Under the pieces are notes generated by a model, which ran no database searches, had not been told where the DNA came from, and saw only the letters and a program-made list of their open reading frames with translations. The position numbers and the translations under genes are program-made. DNA of 64,000 bases. Origin: Aedes albopictus (lineage: Eukaryota; Arthropoda; Insecta; Diptera; Culicidae). Position 1 is the stretch's first letter; each line of letters starts with the position of its first letter. The DNA is taken from NCBI RefSeq assembly GCF_035046485.1, contig NC_085136.1:323978175-324042174 (forward strand), given 5' to 3'. This document shows, one piece after another, positions 42,245 to 58,236 of this stretch.

Positions 42245-44780
42245 CACATTTTCCAAAAGATTTATCTTGAAACTTGTCCACAGGTTTCCTCAGAAATTCC
42301 GTATTTCTTTCTGGGATTTTTAATGGATTCTAGTTTTTCCAAGAATAGTTACATAGGTGCGTGCTTGTATTGCTTCATGCATTTCTTCAAATTTTGTAAA
42401 AAATTTTTCCAAGAGTTTTCTTTCGAATTTCTCCGAAAATTTTTCTAGAAAATTTCTCAAGAAGTTGTTCTAGGAATTTCTCCAAAAGTTCTCCAGGAAT
42501 GTCGTCAAATGTTTCCTAAAAAGCTGCAATTCAAGCAGAGATTTTGGTCAGAGATTCTATCAGAAATTCAGAAACATTTTTATAAATTATTGCTTAAATT
42601 TTTCCAAAGGTTGCTTCAGGTATTACTTCATTCGTATTATTTCAACAATTGTCTGCAGGAATTACTACAAAATCTATTTTTTTAGGAATTTCTCAAGAAA
42701 TTTTCCTATGAACAGAGCAGAGAGTTCTTCAATTCTTTCAATTGTATAAGAAATTTGTCTGAAACTTGCAGATTCAAAAAAAAAATCCCATCAGAAATTT
42801 CTCAAGCGTTTTTTGCTTGGAATGAATTGCAGAGTTCCTCCGTAAGTCTCACATGATTTTTTTTAGAATTAAGAAGGTACCTTATGGTGCTTTCTCAAGT
42901 ATTCTCCAAGGTATGATGCTAGGCATTTACCCCGGAATTACCGAAGAGAACCTCAGGAACTGATTTAAAATTTCTTGTCCAGGAATTCCTCCACGAAATT
43001 CCAAGAATTTCGTTTAGGAATCTCCAAATTATAGAAGTTTTTATATAAATTTCTTGAGACAGTCTTCCAGAGATTTCTTAAGGAACTTCTGAAAACCCCA
43101 GAAACACAGTCTGCAGATATCTCGTAAAACATCCCAGGGGATGAAACCGCATGAGCAAATTCCAAAAAAAAATCCTTTGCAGGAATCACTGAAGATTTTT
43201 TTTAAAGAATTCTTGGAGCAAGCCTGGGTAAAATTTCTGTAGCAATCCCTGTGAAATTTGTAAAGAAAATTTTGAAATAATTTCTGAAAAATTCCAAGCA
43301 AGATGTTTTGGAAGAAGTCTCTTGCTGAAATTCCGGAAGAAATCTCCAAAATTTTGAAAAGTTCTTCCAGGATGCCTCAGGATGCTCCCTTGGTAATTTC
43401 TATAGGCGGTGATTTCCCCGGGAATTCCTCTAGAAGTTTCTCCGGATGTTCATCAAGAAGTTCTTCAGGGAATTCTATGGGGAGTTCCTGCGCGAAATCT
43501 TCTAGGCGGTCCTTCGGAGATTTCTGTAGGAGTTTCAATGGTATTTTTTTTTCTAGGAGTTTCTTCAGAAATTGCTCTACAATTTCCAATGGGACTTCTT
43601 TCTGGAAGTTCTTCCGGGAATTCCTCTAGAACTTTCAATGGGATTTTATTCTGGGAGTTTTATCAGGAATTCCTCGAGGAGTTTTCCCGGGAACTCGTCT
43701 TGGCGATCATCCGGCAATTCCTCAAGGAGTTCGTCCGTGATTTGCTCTAGAAGTTCCTCCAGAAATTCATTTTAAATACAAAACTAGAGTTTCCTCCAAT
43801 GATTCCCCCGGAGTTCTTCCAGGGATTCTTCTACAAGTTCCTCCGGGAATCACTCTAGGAATTTCAATGGGGTTTCTTAGATCCTTCGGAAAACTAGTAA
43901 TATTTTCTCAATGAGTTCCTCCGCAAATCCATCTAGGAGTTCTTCCAGGAATGTCTCTAGGAGTTTTTCCAGGAATTGCTTTTGAGTAGTCACCTAGCAA
44001 TTCCTCTAGGAGTTTCTCCAAAAAAATCTCAAGGAATCTCTCTGGGAATTTCTGTGCGAGTTCCTCCAGGAATTTCTCTAGAAGTTTCAAAACGTCTTAC
44101 TGAATGAGTTCACCCAGGATTTTTCGATGAGTTTCTCCGAGAATTTCTTCAGAAGTTCCTCTAATAATTCCTCGAGCATTTCGCTCCGGAATTCCACCAG
44201 GATTTCTTCTAAAAGTTTGTCAGGGAATTCTTCTAGGATTTCCAATGGGATTTTTTATAGGAGTTTGTCTGGAAACTCCACTAGAAGTTCCTCCGAGAAA
44301 TGCTTTCGATGTACCCACAAGAATTCTTCAGGAGTTTATCAGGGAATTTCTCTAGAAGTTCCTCCGGGAATTCCTCTAGGATTTCCTCCAGAAATTGCTC
44401 TATGAGTTATAATAGGATTTCTTTGTAGAAGTTACACCGGGAATTCCTTTAGGAGTCTCAATGGGATTTTTTTCTAGGAGATCCTCCAGGAATTCATCGA
44501 GGAGTTCTCCTGGGAATCCCTCTTGGAGTTCTTTCAAGAATCTCTCTTCCGGAGGTCTTCCGGAAATTCTTCTAGAAGTTCTTTTGCGAGTTTCTCCAAG
44601 CATTCTCCAGGAGTGTCTTCGAGAATTCCTCTAGGAGTTTCAATGGGATTTCTTTGATCCTTCAGAAAATCCTCTGGGAGTTCATTTGGGTATTTTATTA
44701 GGAGTTCCTTCGAGAATTCCTCAAGAAGTTACCCCGAGATTTCGTTTCGGAAATTTTTATCTAGAAGAATCTCACAGGTA
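42245..44780 (-). repeat. Degenerate GGAATTCC-type repeat, one orientation
   Basis: Motifs agttcctccgggaattcctc, tctaggagttcc and ttctccaggaat recur. From 43370 to 44760 the period is roughly 24 bp, made of two related 12-bp halves. All ORFs here (repetitive S, R, G or F, L, E, K strings) are by-products. Confidence 0.65.
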
Positions 44781-47700
44781 CAGAATTCCCGTAGAAAGAA
44801 TTATATTTTTTTGTGGAATTCCTTGAGTGAATCCCGGAGGAAATCCTATAGGAATTTTAGGACGCCAAAAAATCATAGAGTAACTTTTATAGGAATCATT
44901 GGAGAAAGTCTCATAGGAATTCCCGAATGAATTCCAATAAGAATTTCCGAAAAACCTTCTAGAGAAATTCTTGAGGGAACTTCTAGATGAATTCTCGGAG
45001 GAACTGCTAGAAGACTTTTTGGAAGAACTCCTTGAGAAATTCCTATGGTATTAACGGGTGAACTCTTAGAAAAAACCCGGAAATTTTGTTTTAGGATTTC
45101 ATGGAAAAACTCGTTGTAAAATTCTTGGAGGGTACTTCTGGTATTCTCAGAATTACGCGTAATTTTTCGGAAGAACTCATAGAGCAATTATCAGAGGAAC
45201 TCCTAGAGGAACTCCCGGAGAAACTCCTGCAGGAATTGTGGGAGAAAGTCTCAGAGGCATATGCGAATAAACTCCAATAGGATTTCTGAAAAAATCTTCA
45301 TTTGGGAAGATATTCTGGAATCTTTTGAGAAATTCCTAAAGGAATCCTTGGATGAGCTACTGGATTAATGCTAGGAGCAGTTCCTCAAGGAATTCTTCAA
45401 GGAATTTCTGAGGGATCTAGTAAGGGAACTTTTGGAGAAAGTTTTTCAAAAAATCCTTGGAGCAATTTCTAAATCAAAATTTATGGGAAAATTCTTCATT
45501 TTAGAGGAAATTCTAGTATCTTTTGGAGGAACTCCTGAAAAAATATTTATTTTTGCGGAATAATTGAAAGAACTTTAAGTATATTTTTTTTTGAAAAAAA
45601 CCCCGAAGGTTTTTTTGAGAAACTTTTAGATGAATTTCTAGAAAAATTCTTGGGAGAGTTTCCGAAAGAATGTTTGGAGGACATCCTGAAAAATGTTTGG
45701 GTTAAGTCCCAAAAAAATACCTCATTTCAGAGCGAATTCTGGAATCCTTGGAGGAATTCCTGAAGGAAACCTAGGATGATTTCCTGAATAAATATTTGGA
45801 GCAATTTCTTAAAGAAAACTTCATAGTATTTCTGGTGCATCCGCAGAGATAATCATGAAGAAATTCTGAAAAAAAAACTTTGAGGGTTTTTTGAGGAACC
45901 CTTAGAGGAACTTCTAGAACAATTCTTGGAAGAACTCGCGGAAGAAAGCTTGGAGGAATCCTTGAAGATATCCAAGAAACAGATCTTGAGGAATGTTTGG
46001 AGAATCTTCAAGATCCTTCGTGGGAAAAATCCTTAAGGAATCTTTGGGAGGAGTTGATGCTATTTACGGAGGAGCACTTGGGGGAAATTTTCGGATGAAC
46101 TATTACAGAAATATTTGGAGGCATTCCCAACGGATTCCCAGAATGAATTCATGAAAAAAAATCCTCTGAGCAAATCCTTAAGAAATCTTTGGATGAATTC
46201 AACATATTTTTTCATTTTAAAGAAAATTTCAGAATCCTTGGGCGGATTTCTGAAGGAATCCTTTGATAAGTTCATAAAGAAATTCTCGGAGAATTTTCTG
46301 AAGGAATTCTTCAAGTATCCCCTTAGTAATAATGCTGAAAATATCATTTGAAGAACTTTTTAAGGAAGAATTCTAGAAAAATTCTTTGAAAATTTTCCGA
46401 AAGAATGCCGGAAGGAAGCCATGAAGAAATTCTTAGAGAAATTACTGAAAAAATAATAACTTTTGAGAAAATTCTAAAAACCTTAGAGGCATTTCTTAGG
46501 AAAACCTTGGAGCAATTTTTAGAGGAATTTTTTGAGAAGATTCTGAAGCGCCCTAGGAGATTTTCCTGAAAAAAATCTGGAAAAATTATTGGGGGAAATT
46601 TTTGAGGAATCTTCAGAGTAAGTTCTAGAAGAACTCGTAGAGGAATTTATTCTTGAAAGAATTCATGACGGATTTCTTGAAAAATCTTATAAGTATTTTC
46701 AAGAGAGACTTTTGAAATATACCTGCAAAAGAAACTCATAAAGGAATCCTTGGAAGCATTTTCAAAAGAATCCAAAGAGAAACTTTTGGAGGATAAACTT
46801 CGAAAAATTTCCTGGTGGAATCCATGGGAGAATTTTAGAAAAAAAAACCTCGAAGGAATTTCTAAATAAACTTTTTAAGAAATTTCTGGAAAAAAACTTC
46901 GAGAAATTTCTGAAAATATTCTTAGAAGTCTTGAGGAATTCTGGAGAAATAGAGTGTAGTGTTCGATGAATTCGTGGAGGATTTTTGACAAATCTTCAAA
47001 AGATCTTCCTGAAATATTCTTGGAAAAAACCTGAAGGAATTCATAGAAGTATTCTCGAAGAAATTTACGGAGGAATTTTTGGAAGGAATTCTTCGACGGC
47101 TTTCAAACGGAATCCATAGAGGTATTCCTGGAGAAGTCAATAAAAGGATTCTTAAAAGTATCCTTGGAGCATTTCTTGAAGGAATTTCTGAAAAATCTCC
47201 ATTTAAGAGGAAATTCTACGATACATGCAGGAATGCCAAAAAAGCCCTTGAATAAGCTCCTAAAGAAAGAAATTATTCAAGGAATTTCTTAAGGACCCTT
47301 GGAAATTATCTTGCAAGAATCCCGGAAAAATCTTTAAAGAAGTTGTTTTTTGGAAATCTTTGGAGGAACTTGAAGAACAATTCTTGGAAAAATTGCTATG
47401 CTTGGAAAAATTCCCTAATGAATGCTTGAAGGAATTCCGGAAGGAATCCTTCAAAAATATTTAGAAGTTCTTCTTGAGAATTTTTGGAAGGAAATCTTGG
47501 AAATATTTCCTTAAGAATACGTGGAAGAAATTGTTCTATGGTGGAATTCCCAAAAAAATAAAAAAAATCTTTAAAAGTATCTCTAGAGAAATTTTTTGGG
47601 GAATTTCTGAAGGAATATTCGAAAAAATCTTGGTAAGCATTTCTCAAGGCAATCTGAAGAAATACATGAAGGAATTTAATGAGGGATTTTTGAAGGTTTT

Positions 47701-48600
47701 TCTTGAAAAATCCTTTTAATAATTTCTTGAGGAATCTCTAGAGAATCCTGAATAGAATGCCTAGAGGAATGATCGAAGAAAATCCCTGGAGATATTCTTG
47801 AAGGAATTCATAGTGAAATTCTTAACCCGGGAGCAGTCGCGTCGTGTACTGAGTACACGCACCACGAAAAATGCACGCTGGTGATACACAGCGTGAACGT
47901 GGTGCCGTTGGAGGTGGTCGAAGACGCGACTGCTCGAGGGTTAACGAAAATTTGAAGGAATTTTCAAAGGAAATCTTCAAGGATTTTTTTAAAAGAATTC
48001 TTAGAGGAATATCGGCAGGAATGCGTGGAATAATTATTCAAAGCATTCTGGAGAAACCCATGGAAGATTTACTTGAGGAATTCTTGGAGGGTTTTCTTGA
48101 GAAATCCTTTGAGGAAAACCTTAAGGAATCTACTAAAGAGTCCTTGGATGAACTACTGTTGGAATCTCTGAAATAATCCCAGAAGGAATTGGGAGGTTGA
48201 TTAATTAAGGATAAATATTTAGCGGTATTCATGGAAAAAACTATCAAGGAATTGTTGAAATAGTCCTTGAAGAAATTGCAAAAGGAATTTTTAAGGAATT
48301 TCTAAGAAATCTTCGAAGGTATCCTAGGTAAAACTTCTCTGGACATTTTGTAGAAATCCATGGAGTAATTCCTTGAGGAATTTTCGAGGGTTTTCTTGAG
48401 GAATCCTTTGGATAAATTTCTTGATGAATTTTCAGAGAATTTTGGAAAGAACTCCTGAAATCTTTGAAGAAATTCTCGGAAGATTTCCTTGAGGATTTTT
48501 TAAAGGACTCCTAAAGCAAACTTTAGAGAGAATCTTCTGGATAATCATTAGAAGAATACCTGCAGGAATCTTTCGAGAAATACCTCAATCATTTAAGGAA
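44781..48600 (+). repeat. Degenerate GGAATTCC-type repeat, opposite orientation
   Basis: Motifs such as ggaactcctagaggaactcc, gaggaattcctgaagg and gaatccttggag recur on the plus strand, complementary to the units before 44780. Divergence is high. It is interrupted by the 115-bp MITE at 47826-47940. Confidence 0.65.
47826..47940. mobile_element. 115-bp TTAA-flanked MITE (piggyBac-like)
   Basis: TTAA lies at 47822-47825 and 47941-47944. Termini cccgggagcagtcgcgtc and (inverted) ccctcgagcagtcgcgtc match at 15 of 18 positions. An internal short palindrome gtgtactgagtacac lies near 47844. GC-rich against its AT-rich host repeat. Confidence 0.85.
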
Positions 48601-48835
48601 TTTCCGAACGAATCAATAGATCTAAAATATATGTTATAGGGCTAGTTCTTTCAAAAGGTTGACTCATTGGATCGGAAACCACCCTAGGCATGTCAGATTG
48701 GTACTACTTGCGACCGCTAGATGATGCAACTAAACGTGCGTCGCATATTTCAAACGTACATATATAAAAAAAAACTGAACTTGAACTCCTCTTTTGGAGC
48801 CACCATAAAACAACGATACTTTCAATGTATCCTAT
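48601..48835. other. Unique interruption in the repeat field
   Basis: Non-repetitive 230 bp with no ORF. It could be an inserted fragment; no termini or duplication found. Confidence 0.3.
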
Positions 48836-49200
48836 TTTCCCAAATGTTCGGAGGAACTCCTAGATGGATTCTTGGAAGATCTCCTTGATGAATTCCTAGG
48901 GGATTCACGGAGGAACTCTAAAAAGATCTCCTGGAGTAATTTCTGTAGGAGTTCTCGAAATATTCCTTGTAAAATTCTTGGAGGAAACTCCCGGTATTCC
49001 CAGAAGTACTTCTTGAATTTCCGGAAGAACTCATAGAACAATCACCGCAGGAACACCTACAGGAATTCCCGGAAAAACTCCTAGAGGAATTCCTGTTGGG
49101 ACACTCAGAGGACTTTCAGCAGGAACTCCTAGGGGAATTCCCGGAGGAACTCTCTGAAGCAGCAGGAACTTCGGAAAGTATCCTTAGTAGAATGCCTGTA
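48836..49200 (+). repeat. Degenerate GGAATTCC-type repeat
   Basis: Motifs ggaggaactcctagatgg, cccggaggaactc and gaattcccggaaaaactcc recur. Confidence 0.55.
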
Positions 49201-52160
<2,960 letters not shown>

Positions 52161-53380
52161 CCAACCAATTAAAGCAGAGCCCTTTCCACGATTGTTGCCT
52201 CTATGATGTAGTGGTTAGCCCCGATTTATTGCAACACTGCATCCACTAGGGTCGACCGATGCGAACAATAATGCACCACACCACCATGAATACCGCAGAT
52301 ATGTGTTGTTTATACTCCCCGATATTGCAGCACGTACGCAGCAACGTACATTCAACCGTCGCGTCGTCTCTAAGCTCATCATCATCATCGACTCTGATTT
52401 TGGGCGGATTGCTACCATGCAACTCAATACCGTTGATCACGTTTACATATCACAAAGCACTGCAACACACCGCACTGGTACCTGTGAGGTCCGGTCCGGT
52501 CTACCAATTCGCCGAAACAGCAACCGTCCGACCGACCGACCATAACTCTCGGACCATTCCGATAACTAATTGTTTATTCCAGCTACTACTGCATTTTTGC
52601 ATTTGCTTATTTGTGTGCAACCCGAGCAATTCCACTGGGAGCTATCCCTCGCACGTCACCTACCCACGCCCACTCTCGCCTGCGCTTTTTCTGCCAGTTA
52701 GTGGGGAAAACGTGGATCAACAGAGGTGTGCCTCGGGGAACAAGGAGGGGGGGGGGCTGCATAACCAGTGGTCTAAATTGGCATTTCGTCGGGACCAAGA
52801 AAAATGGTAATCCCCTGGTTATCCCTCTTCGGATCCAACGCCACTGAAGTAGCACATTTGTGGTGCTACTGCCGCAGTAGAGCTCTTCCATTTCAGGATT
52901 ATGGAATTTTGTTTTGTGCTGCCATTTGTGATGTTCCTGCTACTATAACAGCAGCTGTATACAGGGAGGGGCCGACACTGTTGTTCTTTGACCGTTTCCA
53001 GTATCTATCTAACAGATATTGCAACCTGGCGTTTGTAGCTAACTGCTGGGCAGGGATGCCAGACGTGGGGACAGGTTATCGTAATAAAACCTTTTCACAA
53101 AATGTTTCTTGAAGTTAATTTCCGGAAAAATAAATTCTGATGAAGTCTCTTAAGAATCACAATTTAATTTAATAACCAGTAAAAGAAATGCTGCTTTAAA
53201 AAAAAAAGTGATTTATTAAGGAGTGTATCGGAAGTTATTTGATAATGCTCTGGATGATCTACCTCCAAGCATTGCATTTTTCATTTCGATTCTTCTAATA
53301 AATCTCCAAAATATAATCAAATTAAAAACGATCTGAACCGGAACAATGGTTACACTAGCGACAATCTTTATCTTGTACTA
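52161..53380. other. Unique, moderately GC-rich island
   Basis: Contains ccgaccgaccgacc at 52529-52542 and a G-run (gagggggggggg) at 52745. ORFs on both strands overlap (183 codons plus, 52259-52810) and show no domain. AT content rises after 53100. Confidence 0.3.
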
Positions 53381-54302
53381 AAGACTGGACTCGAAAAAAA
53401 AAATTAGACACGCAAAATAATGTATAACTTTTATTGCGTTCACAAAAACAGCTGATTTGTGTAGTTAATACCCTAAAATTTAATCAAGAGCGGTTCAGTA
53501 TTGGCAAATATTGTCGATACAATAAAATGTGATTTTGGAAATCTTGAGCATCTATTTTAAAAACTGTTTAGGCTATAATTTTTTTTTGTTAGCTCATCAA
53601 AACGGCTGTAAATTTGACTCTAAGTTCTCCAAGTAAGGCATAATAAGTGGTGAAAATTTCATCATAATCGGTTTAGTACTTTTTTTTTAAACAATTCAAA
53701 CAAAAAAACTGGATTTTCAAATTTTGGGCACTTTTTAACATTTTAAAATCAGGGTGCAATATTTTGATTGTAGAATTGGCAACACTGTTCCGATTTTTAT
53801 GAAACTTTGACAGTGTAAAATTTTTGTGTTGAACTGTTTTCAGTGAAAATTTCAACCATTTTGGTTGAACATTTTAAAAGTTAGAGAAGTTTGAGTGTCA
53901 TTATACCAAAAACCACTTTTGCTTATTGCGACATAGTGCTACATATATGGTTATAACTTTTTAACGGTTAAATCAAATTGAATGAAATTTTGAGACAATA
54001 CTTATACATACATACTTTTTAAACAGAACAATTTTCATTGAAATCGGTTCAGTAGTTTTGGCTCTACAATTTTAGGTAAATAATAATAATATTTTTTAAA
54101 GTGTTCGTTCGCCCAAGATTCTCAAATGGTAAGTCTCTGGCTTCGACGATATCTCCGCAAACACTTAACCGATTTTGATGAAATTTATATGGTATTAGCT
54201 ACACATAATGTACTATTCCTGGTCAAAAAATCAGCGATTTTTGTACACGCAATCAAAAGTTATACATTATAATTTGTGTCTCATTTTTTTGAGTCCAGTC
54301 TT
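53381..54302. mobile_element. 922-bp TA-flanked nonautonomous element with AAGACTGGACTC termini
   Basis: The left terminus aagactggactc is inverted at the right (gagtccagtctt). Inverted similarity continues inward with gtataacttttattgcg against cgcaatcaaaagttatac. TA lies at 53379-53380 and 54303-54304. No transposase frame. The interior is AT-rich with tttgatgaaattt-type motifs. Confidence 0.8.
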
Positions 54303-54304
54303 TA

Positions 54305-57300
54305 TAATATCTTTTATGTGGCTCCCATTTTCATCCTACGAAACCCAAAGGATTGAAGCGCTGTTAGTCTTGTTTGTTATTTTTGTATTTTTTGTTAGTA
54401 GTGAGCAACTACGTAAACAGAAAGAACGGAATCAATTGGTGCCGTAATTATTTGTTTACGAACAGGATTAATATTAGAGCGTGAGATTACTGATCGCATG
54501 CATGCATACCCTATAACAGAATGATAGGGGTAAAATTTAAAATAAGATTATTGTTGCGATTCAATACAAAAGAGTACTTCCCGTAAGATGTAGTTTACGT
54601 AAAAAAAATATATGCTCAAAAAATGATAAATTTTTGAATATTTTTTCATAGTTTTTATGTTCGGATATTTTTTTAAGGCTGTTGTGAATATTTTCAACTA
54701 ATGACCGATACACTCTTTATTGTCGTTGTAGCGTGATATGTGATCCGATAACGTAAATTTTATTCTATAAATTTTAGAAAGAGAGCTAAGTTATTTTTTT
54801 TTTGATTTTTTAATAATCCTTTCATAAAACTTCTATGGATTTCATTACAAAGCATTCGAAAATAGTCCTGGTTATTTTTTTGAAAATATCTAGGATAGTT
54901 TATGAAAAAAACTTGAAGGTTTCTTCTAATTAAATTTCTGGGGAAATTCTTGTAAGTAGAACTCCATTGTGCTATTTCTTAAACTTGTAGTGCAATTCTT
55001 TTGAAATCTGCAATTCTTTTGTAATCTGTGCACGAAAAAAAAAAAGAAATCAAAAGAGTATCGAATGAACTTCTACATAGTAGTTCTTACACTCATTTGG
55101 ACAGCAGCGTACTTAATATTGCTGTGAGGTTTATTGGGGATCACCATCATGAGGAGTCCCTGGATTCTCTATAACTATGCCACGAACTTCTCCACCAATT
55201 TTGTTTAAACCGTCCCTATATACTTTTGGACTACTGAGTTTTCAAGATTTCGGAAAAAAAAACAGTTCATGCAAAATTGTTGTAAAAATGGGGCAGAACT
55301 CTCAATTTTGCTTAGATTCCGTTCTCGAGAAATATACGAAAATAATACTGGCAAAAATTTAAACAGGAAATTTTTCAAAAACTCCTCCAATAATTTCACT
55401 CAAAAATACTTCAGAAGAATTCTTAGAAAAAAACGCTTTTGGTGTAATAGAATGATTGGTGAAAAATAATAAAAAAACATGAACATTCTTGTGATTCAAT
55501 ACAAAATAAAAAAAACAATCACACGTAAAAGGTGAAAAAATATGAATTTTTCAATGTTTTTTAAAAAAGGTAAATACGCTTCAAAAGACACGAAAAATCA
55601 AGTTGAGATTGTACCGTCCTAAATATCAGTCAAAAATATTGAAGTTTTGATTGCCCAGAAAAGAAAAATACAAAAATGTTCAAACTATACCCCGTCTAAA
55701 GGCGAGGTTGGGTGTTAGAGGGTTAACCAGGTCATCTCTCATTTTCATTCTTCTATTTCTCCATGAAATCCTTGAAAAAATGTTTCTGAAAAATCCCTTC
55801 AAATCTTTTAATGACATGGATATTGTCTTGAGCTAGTGGTTGTATTGACTGAACAATACTAGACACTAGACACTGCTTTGCACTTTATACTTTCTTCAGA
55901 GTTTCATTAGGACATTTCTGCAGGGATTCGCGAGCAAAAATTTCTCCAGTATAAATTTGCTGTGAATTCTACCAGAAAAAAGAACATCTTTGAATATAAC
56001 AAGCACATCTTTGAGGAACTGCTTAAAATGTCTCCTCGAACCATTGCTGTTGAATATAATGAATTTCACGTCAGTTCGACAATTTGAATATTGTGAATAT
56101 CACGCCTCTCAGCGAGAAAATTTTTCTGCAGGTTTTTGAATTGGGAATAGTTGTTTGGCGAAACTGAATGGTAACGAATATTTCTCGGGAAGGAGAAATT
56201 GTCAATGAGTTTTTGAAATTTTGACATTTTACAAGATGGCCTCGAACATCGCAAAGAATGCTCTTAATAATTTTACCAGAATATTTCAATATCCTGACAA
56301 GTGCTTCTAACATTTACCATGATTTTTTTTTTCTCTGGGAATGCGTTCTTAAATATTTCATCATGCATACATTCTCAGAATAAAGTTTTTGGTTTTATTT
56401 GTATTATGCAGTTTTAAGAGAAATTATTAACCGAATTAACGCAGGAAAAAAAAACTAAATGGGACGTACATTGAGGATTTTTTTTAAATCTTTTTTATTT
56501 TGGAACTTTTTAAATTTTTAAAACAGCTTTCAATGGAAATTTTGAACGATTTCTGGAAGAATCATTGTAAAATCAACAAATGAAAAATAAAACAACTCTC
56601 TGAGAAACTTTTGAAAAATGTAAAAGAAACGAAATAGTTCTTGGAGATTTTTTAAAATATTTTCAAATATTGCTTCGCCGACGCTCCTAATATTTCGGTT
56701 CAATTTTCAATGATTTATTTTTTTTTTATTTTTTTTTTCTAGAGGAGGAGAAAAACAATATATTTAGGATTTTTTCTGCAAATTTAGCTTGTATTTTTCC
56801 TACATATCCTTCCACGTAATCGGCAGTGAGAGATATTTCTTGTAAAAAAATAACAACAAGGTTTTTGTTTTTTCCATTCTTCCAAGATTTTATTTTTTTT
56901 ACATTTTTCTAAGACTTGAAATCAAAATTCCCTCAATAACTCTTACAGTAACTGGCCCAGCAGTATGACAACTTTTTTCCTCTTATTCATCGAGGACGTT
57001 TATTAACACTCCAAATACCGTGATAAAAAAAACTTTACTCGGAATACCGTGATCAGAAAGAAGTGGGAACTATTACTTTGAGCAGTTCGTTCTCAGCCGC
57101 CTGTGAACCAATTTTCCATTTTATTTCAGGGATCTTCGACCCAACTTTTTTTTACTTTTATTTTATATTTAATTGATGGTATTAGAGATGTCTTTTCCTT
57201 CAGAATAGCGTAAATGAGGAACGTTTTAAAAAATCTGAAAATTTTTGTTTGCATGCCAAATAGAAGTCGTGACAACTTGAAATGACTGTAAATCATGATT

Positions 57301-57410
57301 AATGCTAATAAGGCATAGTACAGAGGTAATACAAAATATTCGCAACTATCTTGAACATCCCTAGCTACGATCAATTATGGCTCTCGACGAACAAGCGCTA
57401 CAGTGCTCTT
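54305..57410. other. Long AT-rich unique region
   Basis: About 3 kb with poly-A and poly-T tracts, no ORF above 82 codons, and no terminal repeats I can identify. Short motif pairs aataccgtgat at 57015 and 57042 echo the TAATACCGTG element at 24011, perhaps a remnant. A short GC-richer phrase (ccccgtctaaaggcgaggtt) lies at 55690. Confidence 0.35.
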
Positions 57411-57416
57411 TCCAAG

Positions 57417-57830
57417 CATCGTAGAGGGTTAGGGTCATCAGCAAAGTTGTCTAGATTGATTGGTGGTACACTTTTATGTCTTTGATTATGATCTAGATCT
57501 GCTGAAACTGATCTAGTTAAGTTTTATCTTTCAATGCGACACCCTAGTGTTCTTGATACGCATCCTAAAGGGTTGGAAAGTTCGACAAAGTGTTTTGGAT
57601 TGGTTGATACTACATTGTTACGTCTTCGGTTTTGCTCTAGATATGCATCCTGAAGGCTTGGAGTTTTTAAAGAAGTGTCTTGGATTGAATGATACCACAT
57701 TTACAAGCCTTCGATATTGATCTAGATTGGCTGTAACTGCTCTTGACATTTTGCAGGCATGTATCTCCAGGACACTAGAACTCGCATCCTAGAGGGTTGC
57801 AGTCTTCGACAAAGTGCGTAAGGTTGAAAT
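57417..57830 (+). repeat. Tandem repeat of about 140 bp, three to four units
   Basis: Units start with catcctaaagggttgg-like sequence at about 57417, 57561, 57646 and 57785. Each continues with tcgacaaagtgt, ttggattg.ttgatacca and tctagat. The 57561 unit is short (about 85 bp) because the part with gctgaaactgatct is missing; the others are near 140 bp. Confidence 0.65.
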
Positions 57831-58160
57831 AGTTAAAGAAATTCTCGGTAAACCTGTTATCTGTTACTGTCCCATGTAGATAGGGATTCCCATAGAGCTT
57901 GGGAGAAATATGCGTAGAACGGAAGTGTTGCCATCAGTTTCGCAGAAGTTCCAAAGAGAATTCTAGATAGAATTTGGGAAGTTATTCTGGATGATTCCAC
58001 AAGATTTTCAGAGAAATTCCACATTGGATGAGAGAATTTCTAGCAAAACTGATAGGTAATTCCTTCAACAAAATTGTCTCAACATATGTTACAGTTTCTG
58101 GATGACATTCCTCTTTAGTGGAGCTTTAGTGGTCAAACATGAAACCTTCAATGTCTGTTT
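57831..58160. other. Short degenerate repeat and linker
   Basis: Weak GGAATTCC-like motifs (ttccaaagagaattctag, gaaattcc) at 57950-58060. Nothing else. Confidence 0.3.
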
Positions 58161-58236
58161 CAGTAACAAATTTTGAAAACGACGTATAATCAATGCTACA
58201 CCATTGATTATACGTCGTTTTCAAAATTTGTTACTG
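58161..58236. repeat. Perfect 35-bp hairpin with 6-base loop
   Basis: The left arm 58161-58195 (starting cagtaacaaattttgaaaac) is exactly the reverse complement of the right arm 58202-58236. The loop is ctacac. No mismatch in 35 bp, so it arose recently or is maintained. It has the size of a pre-miRNA but lacks the usual bulges. Confidence 0.9.

Noticed and set aside
43041..48176. Many ORFs rich in S, R, G or E, F, L, K
   Set aside because: By-products of the degenerate GGAATTCC repeat; reading frame, length and orientation change with the repeat units and none holds a domain.
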